Origin: JAGWBJ01 sp964291465
GTDB lineage: Bacteria > Chloroflexota > Dehalococcoidia > Lucifugimonadales > JAGWBF01
Reading direction: 5' to 3'
DNA: 64,000 bases
Assembly: GCA_964291465.2 (NCBI GenBank)
Contig: OZ219928.1
Coordinates: forward strand, 62,001-126,000
The notes below the pieces were generated by a model. That model did not search any database. It saw only the letters and a program-made list of their open reading frames with translations, and was not told the DNA's origin. Position numbers and translations under genes: made by a program. Below, in pieces: positions 18,536-26,978 of the stretch. Position 1 is the stretch's first letter. Each line of letters starts with the position of its first letter.

Positions 18536-19303
18536 ATGATACTGAACGATTCTCACACCCACTTGGACGAATACCAGCCGACGGAGATCCCAGGGATCCT
18601 GGACCGGGCCCGGGATGCCGGGGTCGGCCTCATCGTGTGCGCAGGCACCACGGTGGAGTCCTCCAGGGCGTGCGTGGAGCTGGCCCGCAGTTACGACGCC
18701 TTCGTCGCCGGCGTGGGCATACACCCCATGGAGGCCAAGGAGCCCGTCGACGACGAGACCTACTCCGCCCTGCGAGGAATGGCGGCGGGCAACCCTCGCG
18801 TGGTGTGCATCAGCGAGATAGGACTGGACTTCCTGCCCGCGTCTCCCCCCAGGGACGTACAGGACCAGGTGTTCCGGGCCCAGATACGGCTGGCCCGGGA
18901 GCTGAACCTGCCCATCATTTTCCACTCCCGGGAGTCCCATCCCGAGGTGCTCCGTACCCTTCGGGAGGAGCGGGCCCACGAGGTCGGCGCCGTGATGCAC
19001 TACTTTCAGGCCGACAGCGCGACGGCACGGGAGGCTATCGATTCCGGGTTCCATATCTCCCTGGCCCGGCCGCTGCTCAGGCTGCCCGAGCTCCAGGAGG
19101 TGGCGAGGGACATCCCCCTGGAGAGCATCGTGCTGGAGACCGACGCGGCGCCCCAGCCCTTCAAGAAGTACCGCCACAACTGGACCGAGCCTCGCCACGT
19201 ACGGGACGTGGCCGAGAAGCTGGCTGAGCTGAAGGGCATCACCGTCGAAGAGGTGGCCCAGGCCACCACCGCCAACCTCACCCGGCTGCTGGACCGCACC
19301 TGA
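18536..19303 (+). CDS. TatD family metal-dependent hydrolase
   Basis: This 255-residue TIM-barrel hydrolase has metal ligands visible in NDSHTHLD (HxH), EIGLDF, FHSRES, and the C-terminal ETDAAPQPFKK. TatD proteins are 3'-5' DNases or related phosphoesterases in the cytoplasm. The barrel strand with VMHYFQADS replaces the more usual H-x-F/C-F-S-G. It is transcribed away from the flippase gene with about 40 nt between starts. Confidence 0.85.
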   Translation: MILNDSHTHLDEYQPTEIPGILDRARDAGVGLIVCAGTTVESSRACVELARSYDAFVAGVGIHPMEAKEPVDDETYSALRGMAAGNPRVVCISEIGLDFLPASPPRDVQDQVFRAQIRLARELNLPIIFHSRESHPEVLRTLREERAHEVGAVMHYFQADSATAREAIDSGFHISLARPLLRLPELQEVARDIPLESIVLETDAAPQPFKKYRHNWTEPRHVRDVAEKLAELKGITVEEVAQATTANLTRLLDRT

Positions 19304-19375
19304 GCCGGGACCCCAAGCCCCGGCCCAGTACCCTTCCCCAGCCGCGCCGACTAACATATACTCGGCACCGGGAGC

Positions 19376-19414
19376 TTCCAGACCGGGGGATTCCAGACCG
19401 GGGGATTCCAGAGG
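19376..19414 (+). repeat. 15-bp tandem repeat (2.6 copies) upstream of a ribosome-binding site
   Basis: The unit TTCCAGACCGGGGGA occurs at 19376-19390 and 19391-19405, with a partial third copy (TTCCAGAGG) from 19406. The array ends in GGAGGAG, the ribosome-binding site of the Uma2 gene at 19422. Confidence 0.9.
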
Positions 19415-19421
19415 AGGAGTC

Positions 19422-19982
19422 ATGGCCATCCAGCTTCTCAGGCGCCGCTTCACCGTCGGCGACTACGACCGCATGATCGACGCCGGAATCCTGGCCGAGG
19501 ACGACCGGGTAGAGCTGCTGGAAGGAGACATAGTGGAGATGGCGCCCATCGGCAGCCGCCACGCGGCGTGCGTAAACCGCCTGACTCAGCTTTTTTCGAG
19601 GCAGGCCGGCGGACGCTTCATCGTTGCAGTGCAGAACCCCGTCCGGCTCGGCGAGTTCTCCGAGCCCCAGCCCGACCTGGCCATCCTCCGTCCCAGGGCC
19701 GACTTCTACTCCGAGTCCCATCCCGGCCCCGAGGATATCCTCCTGCTGGTGGAGGTCTCCGACGCCTCCGCGGAGTACGACAGGGATATCAAGGTGCCGG
19801 CCTACGGGACGGCGGCCATTCCCGAGGTGTGGCTGGTGGACCTGGCCTCGGGCGCCGTCGAGGTATACCGGGAGCCCGTGCCAGGGGGTTACGGCAGCAT
19901 CGAGGTCGCTACGGCGGGGGGCCAGGTCTCCCCTCGGGCCCTCCCCGACCTCACCCTCCAGGTATCAGCCGTCGTCGCCTGA
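19422..19982 (+). CDS. Uma2 family protein (DUF820, PD-(D/E)XK fold)
   Basis: This 186-residue protein is of the Uma2/DUF820 family, common in Cyanobacteria and Chloroflexota and related to restriction-endonuclease folds. Seen: FTVGDYDRMIDAGIL, DRVELLEGDIVEMAPIGSRHA, the Asp in EPQPDLAILRP, the E-x-S in LLVEVSDAS and YGTAAIPEVWLVDL. The final Lys expected after E-x is found in KVPAYG. Cellular function is not known. A tandem repeat lies directly before its ribosome-binding site. Confidence 0.85.
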   Translation: MAIQLLRRRFTVGDYDRMIDAGILAEDDRVELLEGDIVEMAPIGSRHAACVNRLTQLFSRQAGGRFIVAVQNPVRLGEFSEPQPDLAILRPRADFYSESHPGPEDILLLVEVSDASAEYDRDIKVPAYGTAAIPEVWLVDLASGAVEVYREPVPGGYGSIEVATAGGQVSPRALPDLTLQVSAVVA

Positions 19983-19990
19983 GCGCCGAT

Positions 19991-20014
19991 GGCCACCGAC
20001 CCACTCCGGTGGCC
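19991..20014. terminator. Hairpin between convergent genes (possible bidirectional terminator)
   Basis: A perfect 8-bp stem (GGCCACCG 19991-19998 with CGGTGGCC 20007-20014) with an 8-nt loop lies in the 38-nt gap between the Uma2 gene and the convergent geranylgeranyl-reductase gene. There is no U tract, so the role is tentative. Confidence 0.45.
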
Positions 20015-20020
20015 GACCGC

Positions 20021-21172
20021 TCATGTCCCTCTTCCGGCCAGGTCGAAGAGGAAGGTGAGGGGCCCCATCCTGCCCCTCACGTCGTGATAGGTCTTCTCGG
20101 ACCGCAGCACCTGGCACCCGGCGTTCCACACCCAGTCCGACCTCTTCATCAAAGTGTATGTAAGCTTGGGGAACCACACGGCGATCCTCGTCAGCGTCCG
20201 GGCTATCTGTAGCTCGGGCATCAACTCAGCGTCGATGGTCTTCTCGTAGCCGGCGAAGTCCGGGGTTGCACCCTCCAGGTACGCGGCGACTGCCGGAGCC
20301 GCTGCCTGGGCACTCTTGACGGCGTAGTAGATGCCCTCCCCGGTCCAGAAGTCCATCAGCCCCGCCGCATCCCCCACCAGCAGGACCGGGCCCGACTGGA
20401 TGGCCATCCCCCTCTTGCGTCGCGCCAGACGGTGTCCCCTGGTCAGGCGGCGTTCCGCGTCCTCCAGCCCCAGGAAGCCCAGGTAGGCGTCCAGCAGGCC
20501 CCGCATCCTGGGACCCCACCGGGCGAACCCGGCCACGCCTATGGACAGGTGGTCCGCCTTGGGGAACACCCACATGTAGCCGCCCCGGAGGGTCCCGAAA
20601 TCCAGCCCGGCGGTGTCCTTCCATGGCTCCAGGATGCCGGGGGCAGGATAGACCTCGCTCTCCAGCCCGACGCCGACCTCCGCATCCCTCAGGAGTCCCG
20701 CCTGATGGGCAACGACGCTGTTCACCCCATCGGCCCCCACCAGCACCCGGCCCTCGATGGTCTCCCCGGCCACGGCAACGCGTACGGGCCCGTCCCCGGC
20801 TTCGACTCCCACGACACGGGCCCCGTCCATGACCTCGGCCCCCGCCGACACGGCCCGCTGGGCCAGGTAGGAGTCCAGGCCCTCCCGCATGGTCATGTAG
20901 GTGAAGGGTTGATGGAAGCTGCGGACGAAGCCGCCGGACATCCGGTAGGTGAGCCAGGCCCGGTCCACGGTCCTCTGGACCACGGGCGTTATCGGAAAAT
21001 CCAAGAGCCGAACGGCCCTTTCATTCACGCCGCCGCCTCAGGTCTTGTAACGGGGCAGCCTCTCCCGCTCGACGATGAGGGTGCTGACCCCACGGCGCGC
21101 CAGGTCGTAGGCGAGGGTCGTGCCCGCGGGCCCGGCCCCGACTATCAGGACATCGTATCTCTTTCGCGTCAC
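20021..21172 (-). CDS. Geranylgeranyl reductase family FAD-dependent oxidoreductase, probable selenoprotein (TGA at conserved Cys)
   Basis: Read from GTG 21172 (AAGGGGG upstream), the protein starts with the FAD Rossmann motif YDVLIVGAGPAGTTLAYDLA and reaches RLPRYKT at codon 44. Codon 45 is TGA (21040-21038). The same frame continues GGGVNERAVRLLDFP and on to the normal end (WVFPKADHLSIGV, VLLVGDAAGLMDFWTGEGIYYA), 383 residues in all. The family consensus here is K-P-C-G-G-G, so TGA stands exactly at the conserved Cys. A 7-bp hairpin with loop GUUC lies 18-35 nt after the TGA. Selenocysteine is the simplest reading. Members reduce isoprenoid double bonds or related substrates. The alternative, a broken gene restarting at GTG 21028, would lose the FAD-binding motif. 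Confidence 0.82.
21003..21020 (-). promoter_or_regulatory. SECIS-like hairpin in the reductase mRNA
   Basis: In the mRNA sense, AAGGGCC pairs with GGCUCUU (7 bp, one G-U) around a GUUC loop. The apical loop begins 25 nt after the in-frame UGA and starts with G. This fits the general bacterial SECIS layout (short stem, small loop with early G, 16-37 nt from UGA). Judged by eye, not folded computationally. Confidence 0.55.
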
Positions 21173-21208
21173 CGGCCCCCTTCTGCCACCGGGTCTCGGT
21201 ACCGTCCC

Positions 21209-21214
21209 ATTATA
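21209..21214 (-). promoter_or_regulatory. -10 element upstream of the geranylgeranyl-reductase gene
   Basis: TATAAT on the minus strand, 37 nt upstream of the GTG 21172 start. No good -35 is present. Confidence 0.4.
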
Positions 21215-21299
21215 GCCTCAGTGGGAAGGGAGGGGGCCCGGGAGATTTGGCAGGATCATATACTTGACGTCTCGAACTTCCGACGGTACCGCCGGTTCG

Positions 21300-21328
21300 T
21301 TTACACGACGGCCAGACGAACCTATACT
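21300..21328 (+). promoter_or_regulatory. Promoter of the vsr-dcm operon
   Basis: TTTACA (21300-21305) and TATACT (21323-21328) have a 17-nt spacer. The vsr ATG follows at 21347. Confidence 0.7.
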
Positions 21329-21346
21329 TCATTCGAGCCGCGAAAC

Positions 21347-21814
21347 ATGGTTGAACGACGCCCAACAGCACCCTCTTACAAAGGATTCAGGAGCTCCTCT
21401 GACGCTCAGAGTCGAGCTAAGCGGGCGAATAAGCGATGCAACACCCAACCAGAAGTCGCCCTGAAAAAACAGCTTCACCGGCTCGGTCTCAGGTTCAGAA
21501 TCAGGACGAATCATCTACCAGGACGGCCGGACCTGATTTTCCCTACGCAGAGAGCGGCAATATTCTGCGACGGTGACTTCTGGCACGGACGCAACTGGGA
21601 AGACCTGGAGAGTGCGCTGCGTAGACGGGCTAACCCGGACTACTGGATTGCCAAGATCAAGTATAATCGAAAGCGAGACGCGGAGGTTACACAGCAGTTG
21701 ACGGAAGCTGGGTGGCGAGTCATGCGACTCTGGGAAAGTGAGATCATTTCTGACCTAGTCCAGGCAGCGTACCGAGTCAAGCGGTTCGTCTATCCTGAAA
21801 CTGAACGAGATTAA
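21347..21814 (+). CDS. vsr: Very-short-patch-repair (Vsr) type DNA mismatch endonuclease
   Basis: This protein of about 155 residues has the Vsr pattern: RCNTQPEVALKKQLHRLGLRFR, catalytic Asp in LPGRPDLIFP, the FCDGDFWHGRNWE segment with the His, KIKYNRKRD and GWRVMRLWESEI. Vsr nicks T:G mismatches produced by deamination of 5-methylcytosine and fits with the 5mC methyltransferase 17 nt downstream. First gene of a lower-GC restriction island with its own promoter. ATG 21347 is the first start after that promoter. Confidence 0.9.
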   Translation: MVERRPTAPSYKGFRSSSDAQSRAKRANKRCNTQPEVALKKQLHRLGLRFRIRTNHLPGRPDLIFPTQRAAIFCDGDFWHGRNWEDLESALRRRANPDYWIAKIKYNRKRDAEVTQQLTEAGWRVMRLWESEIISDLVQAAYRVKRFVYPETERD

Positions 21815-21831
21815 CAAGAGGCTGTAGTAGA

Positions 21832-23154
21832 ATGAGATTCGTCGACCTCTTCGCCGGCCTCGGTGGGTTTCATCTGGCCCTACGCCGACTCGGCCACGAA
21901 TGTGTGTTCGCGTCCGAGATCGACAACAATCTTCAACAGCTGTACCTCCGTAACTTTGGCATGCTGCCCTACGGTGACATTCGGACAGTAGACGTTCGTA
22001 ATGTTCCTGAGCACGAGATTCTATGTGCAGGCTTCCCATGTCAACCCTTCTCGAAGGCTGGCTATCAGAATGGGATTTGGGACCCTGTTGGTGGAACACT
22101 GTTTCGTGACATCGTTGCGATACTCCGCAAGCGCCAGCCCAAGTACCTGATTCTAGAGAACGTCCCTCACCTCGAGCGTCATGGGGCCGGCGACACTTGG
22201 TCGACTATCCGTACCGCGATTGAGGCCGAGGGATATGAGCTGGACACTCACAGGTACTCCCCACATCAATTCGGCATTCCACAGATCCGGGATAGGCTCT
22301 ACATTGTGGGACAACTCGGCGGGCTTGGTGACTTCACGTGGCCCGAACCACCCAGGCCCAGGCCAGAGCTATCGGTGCTCAACGTGCTAGATGCGAACCC
22401 CAGCGATGCACATCCCATTCCAGACCAGGTCAGGAGATGTATCTGGGCCTGGCAGGAGTTCTTGGATGAGTTCCCACGGAGGTCGAAGCTTCCTTCGTTT
22501 CCGATTTGGTCGATGGAGTTCGGCGCCACCTATCCTTACGAAGACTTGACCCCGCATTCCTCAAGCCTACAGGACCTTAGACAGACGGCAGGATCGCACG
22601 GGAGGCCGCTGATAGGCTGGACCCGGCAGCAGATATATGAAGGCTTGCCAAGCTACGCTAGAACTCAAGAGGAGGCTTTCCCAAAGTGGAAGATACAGTT
22701 CATCCGCCAGAATCGCCAACTATACACCGACCATAAAGGGTGGATCGACGGATGGCTTCCCACGATCAAGGGTTTCCCACCGAGCTTTCAAAAATTTGAG
22801 TGGAACTGCCAAGGGGAGGAGCGAGATATCCGTCGCTACGTGCTCCAAGTGAGGGCGTCAGGACTACGCGTCAAACGACCTACTACGGCACCATCATTAG
22901 TCGCAATGACATCAACCCAGGTACCAATAATCGCATGGCAAGAGCGGTACATGACCCCAACTGAGTGCAAACGTTTACAGAGCATGGACGAATTGGAGTA
23001 CCTTCCGGAGGTGCGAACCAAGGCATATGAGGCACTTGGGAACGCTGTAAATGTGCATGTGGTCAAGCTAATTGCCCGCGCCATGTTGCCCGCCAAGGTC
23101 CCAATGCCCGATTTGGGCGAAGTGTCCTTGGAACCTACAGGTGTAGGAGTGTGA
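21832..23154 (+). CDS. DNA (cytosine-5) methyltransferase
   Basis: This 440-residue C5 methyltransferase has motif I FVDLFAGLGGFHLAL, motif IV with the catalytic Cys in GFPCQPFSKAG, motif VI LENV, motif VIII QIRDRLYIVG and motif X EALGNAVNVHV. The target-recognition region spans roughly residues 180-350 and its specificity cannot be read. It modifies the host sites against the convergent helicase/nuclease/ATPase operon, whose last gene ends 6 nt away. GC content is visibly below that of the surrounding genes. Confidence 0.93.
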   Translation: MRFVDLFAGLGGFHLALRRLGHECVFASEIDNNLQQLYLRNFGMLPYGDIRTVDVRNVPEHEILCAGFPCQPFSKAGYQNGIWDPVGGTLFRDIVAILRKRQPKYLILENVPHLERHGAGDTWSTIRTAIEAEGYELDTHRYSPHQFGIPQIRDRLYIVGQLGGLGDFTWPEPPRPRPELSVLNVLDANPSDAHPIPDQVRRCIWAWQEFLDEFPRRSKLPSFPIWSMEFGATYPYEDLTPHSSSLQDLRQTAGSHGRPLIGWTRQQIYEGLPSYARTQEEAFPKWKIQFIRQNRQLYTDHKGWIDGWLPTIKGFPPSFQKFEWNCQGEERDIRRYVLQVRASGLRVKRPTTAPSLVAMTSTQVPIIAWQERYMTPTECKRLQSMDELEYLPEVRTKAYEALGNAVNVHVVKLIARAMLPAKVPMPDLGEVSLEPTGVGV

Positions 23155-23160
23155 ATTGTA

Positions 23161-24690
23161 TTACCCAGCGTTGATAACGCGCAGAAACTGATCTTTGAAT
23201 GCCCTGAAGGTATGAGCGGGAACATTGTGGCCCCGCTTGCGTATTCCGCTTTCAACCAGAGCATCCGCATACAAGGTAAGAGCGTATAGTTCAAGTTTCG
23301 CTGGTTCTCTGCTGATCACCCGCTCCACAAATGGATGCCTGAGGTTGACGTACAGTAGCAACTCACCATCTGACGGTATATCAAAGTGAGCATGGATGTC
23401 CGACGAGGCCAAGTCGTCAAGCCAATAGACCTTCAGCGTTGGTACACCTTCACTGCCTAGTTGGATGTAAGTCGGATGATTCCCGGACCGTTCGACTGAT
23501 CGCTGCAAACGATCCAAGGTCTCCGATGGCAGTTCTCTTGATGGCGGTGGACCAGTCTCTACTATAGTGAGAGCCGAATCTACATCACTCCCTCGTAACG
23601 ACTCTTTGGTACTATCCCCTATGAGTTGACCATCGGCAGAAGTAGTCTTCTTGGCAGAGTCCAGTTTGATCCCACGGCTCTTCTGGACATACTCAGACAC
23701 GGCCTCGCGCAGCTTTTCTACAAACCCATTTTCCAACCCACCATCCCAATCGAACGCATCCTTCGTTTGTGTGACTGGCCAGTTGTCAAGATTCAACTCA
23801 CCGACAAGCCGCTGCGACTGGAAAGTGTTAGGTGCTGCAAATATAGCCTCAGGTTTGTAGCCCTGGCGGGGGCCGCCAACGATCAGGCGGTTACGCCTAA
23901 AGAGATGCATGCCAGCCCTGCTCGCGTTGCCCGGAATCCTGATCCAAACTTTCCCGGTGACCTCTAACCCATCTACCTCGAACTCTACATTCTTCTCCCA
24001 ACGAATGGTGTCACCGTTAGGTGTCGTCTCCTCGTACACGGGGTCCTTCTCCCACACAAATGGCTCGCCATTCCACCTGATAGTAATGTCTCCCGAATCA
24101 ATGTCCCTCCTGTACATACTTGCGATGTTCGTCCTAATGCTGGGTACGGTCATGCCACGAAACGTCCTGTAGAGGCCTTCGATCTCTATTCTCGTATAGT
24201 GGTCTAAGGGCTCCAAGCCCATCCGTTGAGAGACGACTATGGCATCTGGCTTATCGACCTCTAATCTCTGGACATCAACTACTGCTTCATATTCAATATT
24301 GTCTCCGAGTCGTTTTGTGACTATCCTCCACTTACTGCCGAACCAGCAGGCCGCCATTTTTAGGCCCATGCCGAACTCAGAGCGCCCCCGTCTGTTCGCA
24401 GGTGGCCGATTGAGTTGGATAGCCCGCTCTAACTCACTCCAATTCATGCCATTCGCGTCGTCAATAATCGCCAACGACTTGGTTTTAGCATCATGGAGAA
24501 TGTCAATATTGAGCGCCGGCTTGGTATCCGTTACCTCACCGATATTCTCCTTGTGCTCAAAATAGTTCTGAGTCGAATTGTCGATGAATTCGGCAATGGC
24601 AGACCATGGGCGATACGAAATTCTACGAAACGTCCCATACACGCCAGAGTCAGGACGAATGTTGATGCTTAGCGTTTCTGTGTTGGTCAT
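23161..24690 (-). CDS. GHKL (MORC/MutL-like) ATPase, restriction-island component
   Basis: This 509-residue protein has the Bergerat ATP-binding fold: N-box AIAEFIDNSTQNY (E-x-x-D-N), G1 box IIDDANGMNW, G2 box GRSEFGMGLKMAACWFG. An S5-like second domain with FRRNRLIVGG and LVGELNLDNWPVTQTKDAF follows, which is the arrangement in prokaryotic MORC-type ATPases. These are thought to clamp or loop DNA on ATP binding. It is the third gene of the minus-strand operon after a helicase and a nuclease-fold protein. The C-terminal 100 residues resemble no domain I recognise. Confidence 0.8.
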   Translation of the reverse strand: MTNTETLSINIRPDSGVYGTFRRISYRPWSAIAEFIDNSTQNYFEHKENIGEVTDTKPALNIDILHDAKTKSLAIIDDANGMNWSELERAIQLNRPPANRRGRSEFGMGLKMAACWFGSKWRIVTKRLGDNIEYEAVVDVQRLEVDKPDAIVVSQRMGLEPLDHYTRIEIEGLYRTFRGMTVPSIRTNIASMYRRDIDSGDITIRWNGEPFVWEKDPVYEETTPNGDTIRWEKNVEFEVDGLEVTGKVWIRIPGNASRAGMHLFRRNRLIVGGPRQGYKPEAIFAAPNTFQSQRLVGELNLDNWPVTQTKDAFDWDGGLENGFVEKLREAVSEYVQKSRGIKLDSAKKTTSADGQLIGDSTKESLRGSDVDSALTIVETGPPPSRELPSETLDRLQRSVERSGNHPTYIQLGSEGVPTLKVYWLDDLASSDIHAHFDIPSDGELLLYVNLRHPFVERVISREPAKLELYALTLYADALVESGIRKRGHNVPAHTFRAFKDQFLRVINAG

Positions 24691-24712
24691 TTCAAACTAC
24701 TCCTAGATGTGC

Positions 24713-25513
24713 CTATTCGCCCAAAACAAGTTGTACGATACCCTGGGACGGGTCTATTACTTCAACCGTGGCGATGACGTGTTCGGGTACCAACGTTAGC
24801 GGCAGAATCACGCCAGGGCCTCCATCGAATCTTCGAACTTGTGCAAATTTTGGGGGGTCATCATCGGATTCAATCGGAAGGCGTATCTTGTAGTATGACG
24901 CGGGGAAGTCTCTCGACAACATCAAAACAACGCTATCACCGATCGGTTCCGCGCGGCTTAAAGTATATGTACCCGGAGCAATGGTTCTGGACAATTCAAG
25001 GGGTAGGCGCTCTACTAGCACTCCCCATCCTCCTGAGACTCCAGAATAAGGCTCCAGCACAACGAGCTCGAACCCAGCATTCCTACACGTTCTCCCGATC
25101 CGGTCTGTGTACTGATCTACGATACACAGAAGGCCAGGCTCTCTACTAACCATCCGCCTAAGAGCGTCGGGGGGCTCTGCGGGAAATGCTCCCTCCAGAG
25201 AAGGCAGGAGCGAGCTGTCGTACACACCGTTGCGAAGGGTTTCAAGCTGTGGGGCGATATGGCCTGAGATAGAATGAGTAGCCAACTCCACTTCGATTAC
25301 GTACCAACTTTCGAGGTCACTAGAGATCATCGCAAGATCTGGTCGTGCTCCATGTCCATGGATGTCTCTGATCAACGGCTTCCAACTGGCTACAGTGTAA
25401 CTCGGCATCAACTCGTTGGAGATTCGGAGAACCTGTAGCTCGAACTCTTTCTCCGAGGCAGGTATATGAGGTTCGAAGACCCTAGGTGGATTCTCAACTA
25501 GAAATTGCCTCAT
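24713..25513 (-). CDS. Putative PD-(D/E)XK-fold nuclease subunit of the restriction island
   Basis: This 266-residue protein is not recognised as a named family. Residues about 55-80 resemble a restriction-endonuclease core: GARPDLAMI with the Asp, then WYVIEVELATHS giving E-x-E in place of E-x-K, with HIAPQLETLRNG after it. It overlaps the helicase stop by 4 nt (ATGA) and lies 22 nt before the MORC-like ATPase, so it is part of the same operon. A DNA-cleavage role is inferred from fold and context only. Confidence 0.6.
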   Translation of the reverse strand: MRQFLVENPPRVFEPHIPASEKEFELQVLRISNELMPSYTVASWKPLIRDIHGHGARPDLAMISSDLESWYVIEVELATHSISGHIAPQLETLRNGVYDSSLLPSLEGAFPAEPPDALRRMVSREPGLLCIVDQYTDRIGRTCRNAGFELVVLEPYSGVSGGWGVLVERLPLELSRTIAPGTYTLSRAEPIGDSVVLMLSRDFPASYYKIRLPIESDDDPPKFAQVRRFDGGPGVILPLTLVPEHVIATVEVIDPSQGIVQLVLGE

Positions 25514-26766
25514 GTAGCCTCAAACCAACGCACATCAGCGACACCCTCAAGCCTCTCAGATTCCACACGCAGAGTTTCCGATTCACTGGGCAAAACGTAC
25601 ATAGTAACGACCGTTGCCGTCTTCTTATTGATGTGGGGGCGCAATACTCTGCCTAGTCGCTGGATCCGCTGCCGTACAGATGATGTTGATGCGCTAATGA
25701 TACCAAACTCAGCCTGAGGCACGTCCAGTCCCTCATCGAGTGCCCTGCACGTAACAAGCACATCAACTTGACCTCGAACGTAGAGCAGGAGGTTTAGGTA
25801 TCGAGTCGGGGAGCCGAGCTGTGAGTGATATACCCTTACTCTGTGCCCGAGGCCCGTTAGCTCCTCGGCGATCTCGTTAGCAGACTCTATGGACTCGTGG
25901 AAGACTAAACCTCGGCGACCTTTGAAGCGCTCGACCAACGCGACAGCTGCAGGAATTCTAGAGCGAACCCGCTGACTGTTTCTGCTTCTCCTGAGGAGCA
26001 GGTTCCGGAGTCTGGGCGAAGTCTTCTCCCCAGCCTCACGAAGCCATTTGACCTCCATGGATATCGCACGATTGACCGTGTTGAGCTGCGTTTGCTCTGA
26101 CGGGCTTGCCGGGACCCGGATGTTCCAGAGCTCGAAGTCAGAGATTATGCCATCGGCTGAAGCGTCCTTGTATTCATAGCGGAACACGATCGAGCCAAGT
26201 CTCGCGGCTACGATGGTTTCGAATAAATCGTCGTATTGGCGCTCAGGCGTTGCCGACAGCCCTAACGTAGCGACGTATCTTCCCTCTAGCACTTTTCGGT
26301 TCGCAGGAGATGCGACTCGATGGCACTCGTCAACAACCAAGAACCATCTGCCCTCTCTTGTAAGCTCCGCAGCAAGCTTACGTGCACTGTCAAGCACTGC
26401 CACCGTAACGACCGAGTCTTCCAAACGCCTCAAGCCACCGCCGACGAAATCGATATCACCGTCCTCAATCCCCAGCTCGTCCTGGAGTGCTACTCGCCAC
26501 TGGTCCATCAGTGCCACTGTAGGTACGACTACGAGGACCTTCGCATCGGTATGTCGCTTCCAGACAGCAACCATGCATTGCATGGCGAAGAACGTCTTCC
26601 CCGCGCCAGTCACGATACTTACCACACCTCGAAACCGTGAAGACCACGCAGCCAGCGCATCCCGCTGCCATCGCCGCGGCTCGTGCCGAAGCTGCATGGC
26701 ACATACACTTGGGCTATTGCTACGATGGGTTGCAGATTTTCCCACGCTATGCTGCTCCACGGCCAA
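25510..26766 (-). CDS. Superfamily II DNA helicase/translocase of the restriction island
   Basis: This SF2 helicase has Q-like motif RRWQRDAL, Walker A IVTGAGKTFFAMQ, Ia VVVPTVALMDQW, Walker B VVDECHR, motif III LGLSATPER, motif V VLVTCRALDEGLDVP and motif VI QRLGRVLRP. It is the first gene of the helicase-nuclease-MORC operon and would move along or unwind DNA for the nuclease. The open frame starts at TTG 26766; ATG 26697 (MQLRHEPRRWQ) directly before the first motif is an alternative. An extended -10 (TGGTATAAG) lies shortly upstream. Confidence 0.88.
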   Translation of the reverse strand: MAVEQHSVGKSATHRSNSPSVCAMQLRHEPRRWQRDALAAWSSRFRGVVSIVTGAGKTFFAMQCMVAVWKRHTDAKVLVVVPTVALMDQWRVALQDELGIEDGDIDFVGGGLRRLEDSVVTVAVLDSARKLAAELTREGRWFLVVDECHRVASPANRKVLEGRYVATLGLSATPERQYDDLFETIVAARLGSIVFRYEYKDASADGIISDFELWNIRVPASPSEQTQLNTVNRAISMEVKWLREAGEKTSPRLRNLLLRRSRNSQRVRSRIPAAVALVERFKGRRGLVFHESIESANEIAEELTGLGHRVRVYHSQLGSPTRYLNLLLYVRGQVDVLVTCRALDEGLDVPQAEFGIISASTSSVRQRIQRLGRVLRPHINKKTATVVTMYVLPSESETLRVESERLEGVADVRWFEAT

Positions 26767-26978
26767 GGGATTGTGCTCCGCGTGGCCGAATAGACCATCT
26801 TATACCATGACCGTATGTTGAGACCAGAACGTACTCAGTGACCGCTAGTACGGCAGGTCGGATTAGGGACATCCTGCAACCGTAAGCAGGGTTGGTTGAG
26901 GCAGTTGACCTTTGGTGATAACATTGTTGGATATTCGCAGGCACCACTCGGCCGCCCGTGCCCGCCCGGAGCGAGACC

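Noticed and set aside
20021..21172. TGA in the geranylgeranyl-reductase gene as a simple nonsense mutation
   Set aside because: It falls exactly at the conserved Cys, the remaining sequence is undamaged, and a suitable hairpin follows. A random stop would be unlikely to meet all three.
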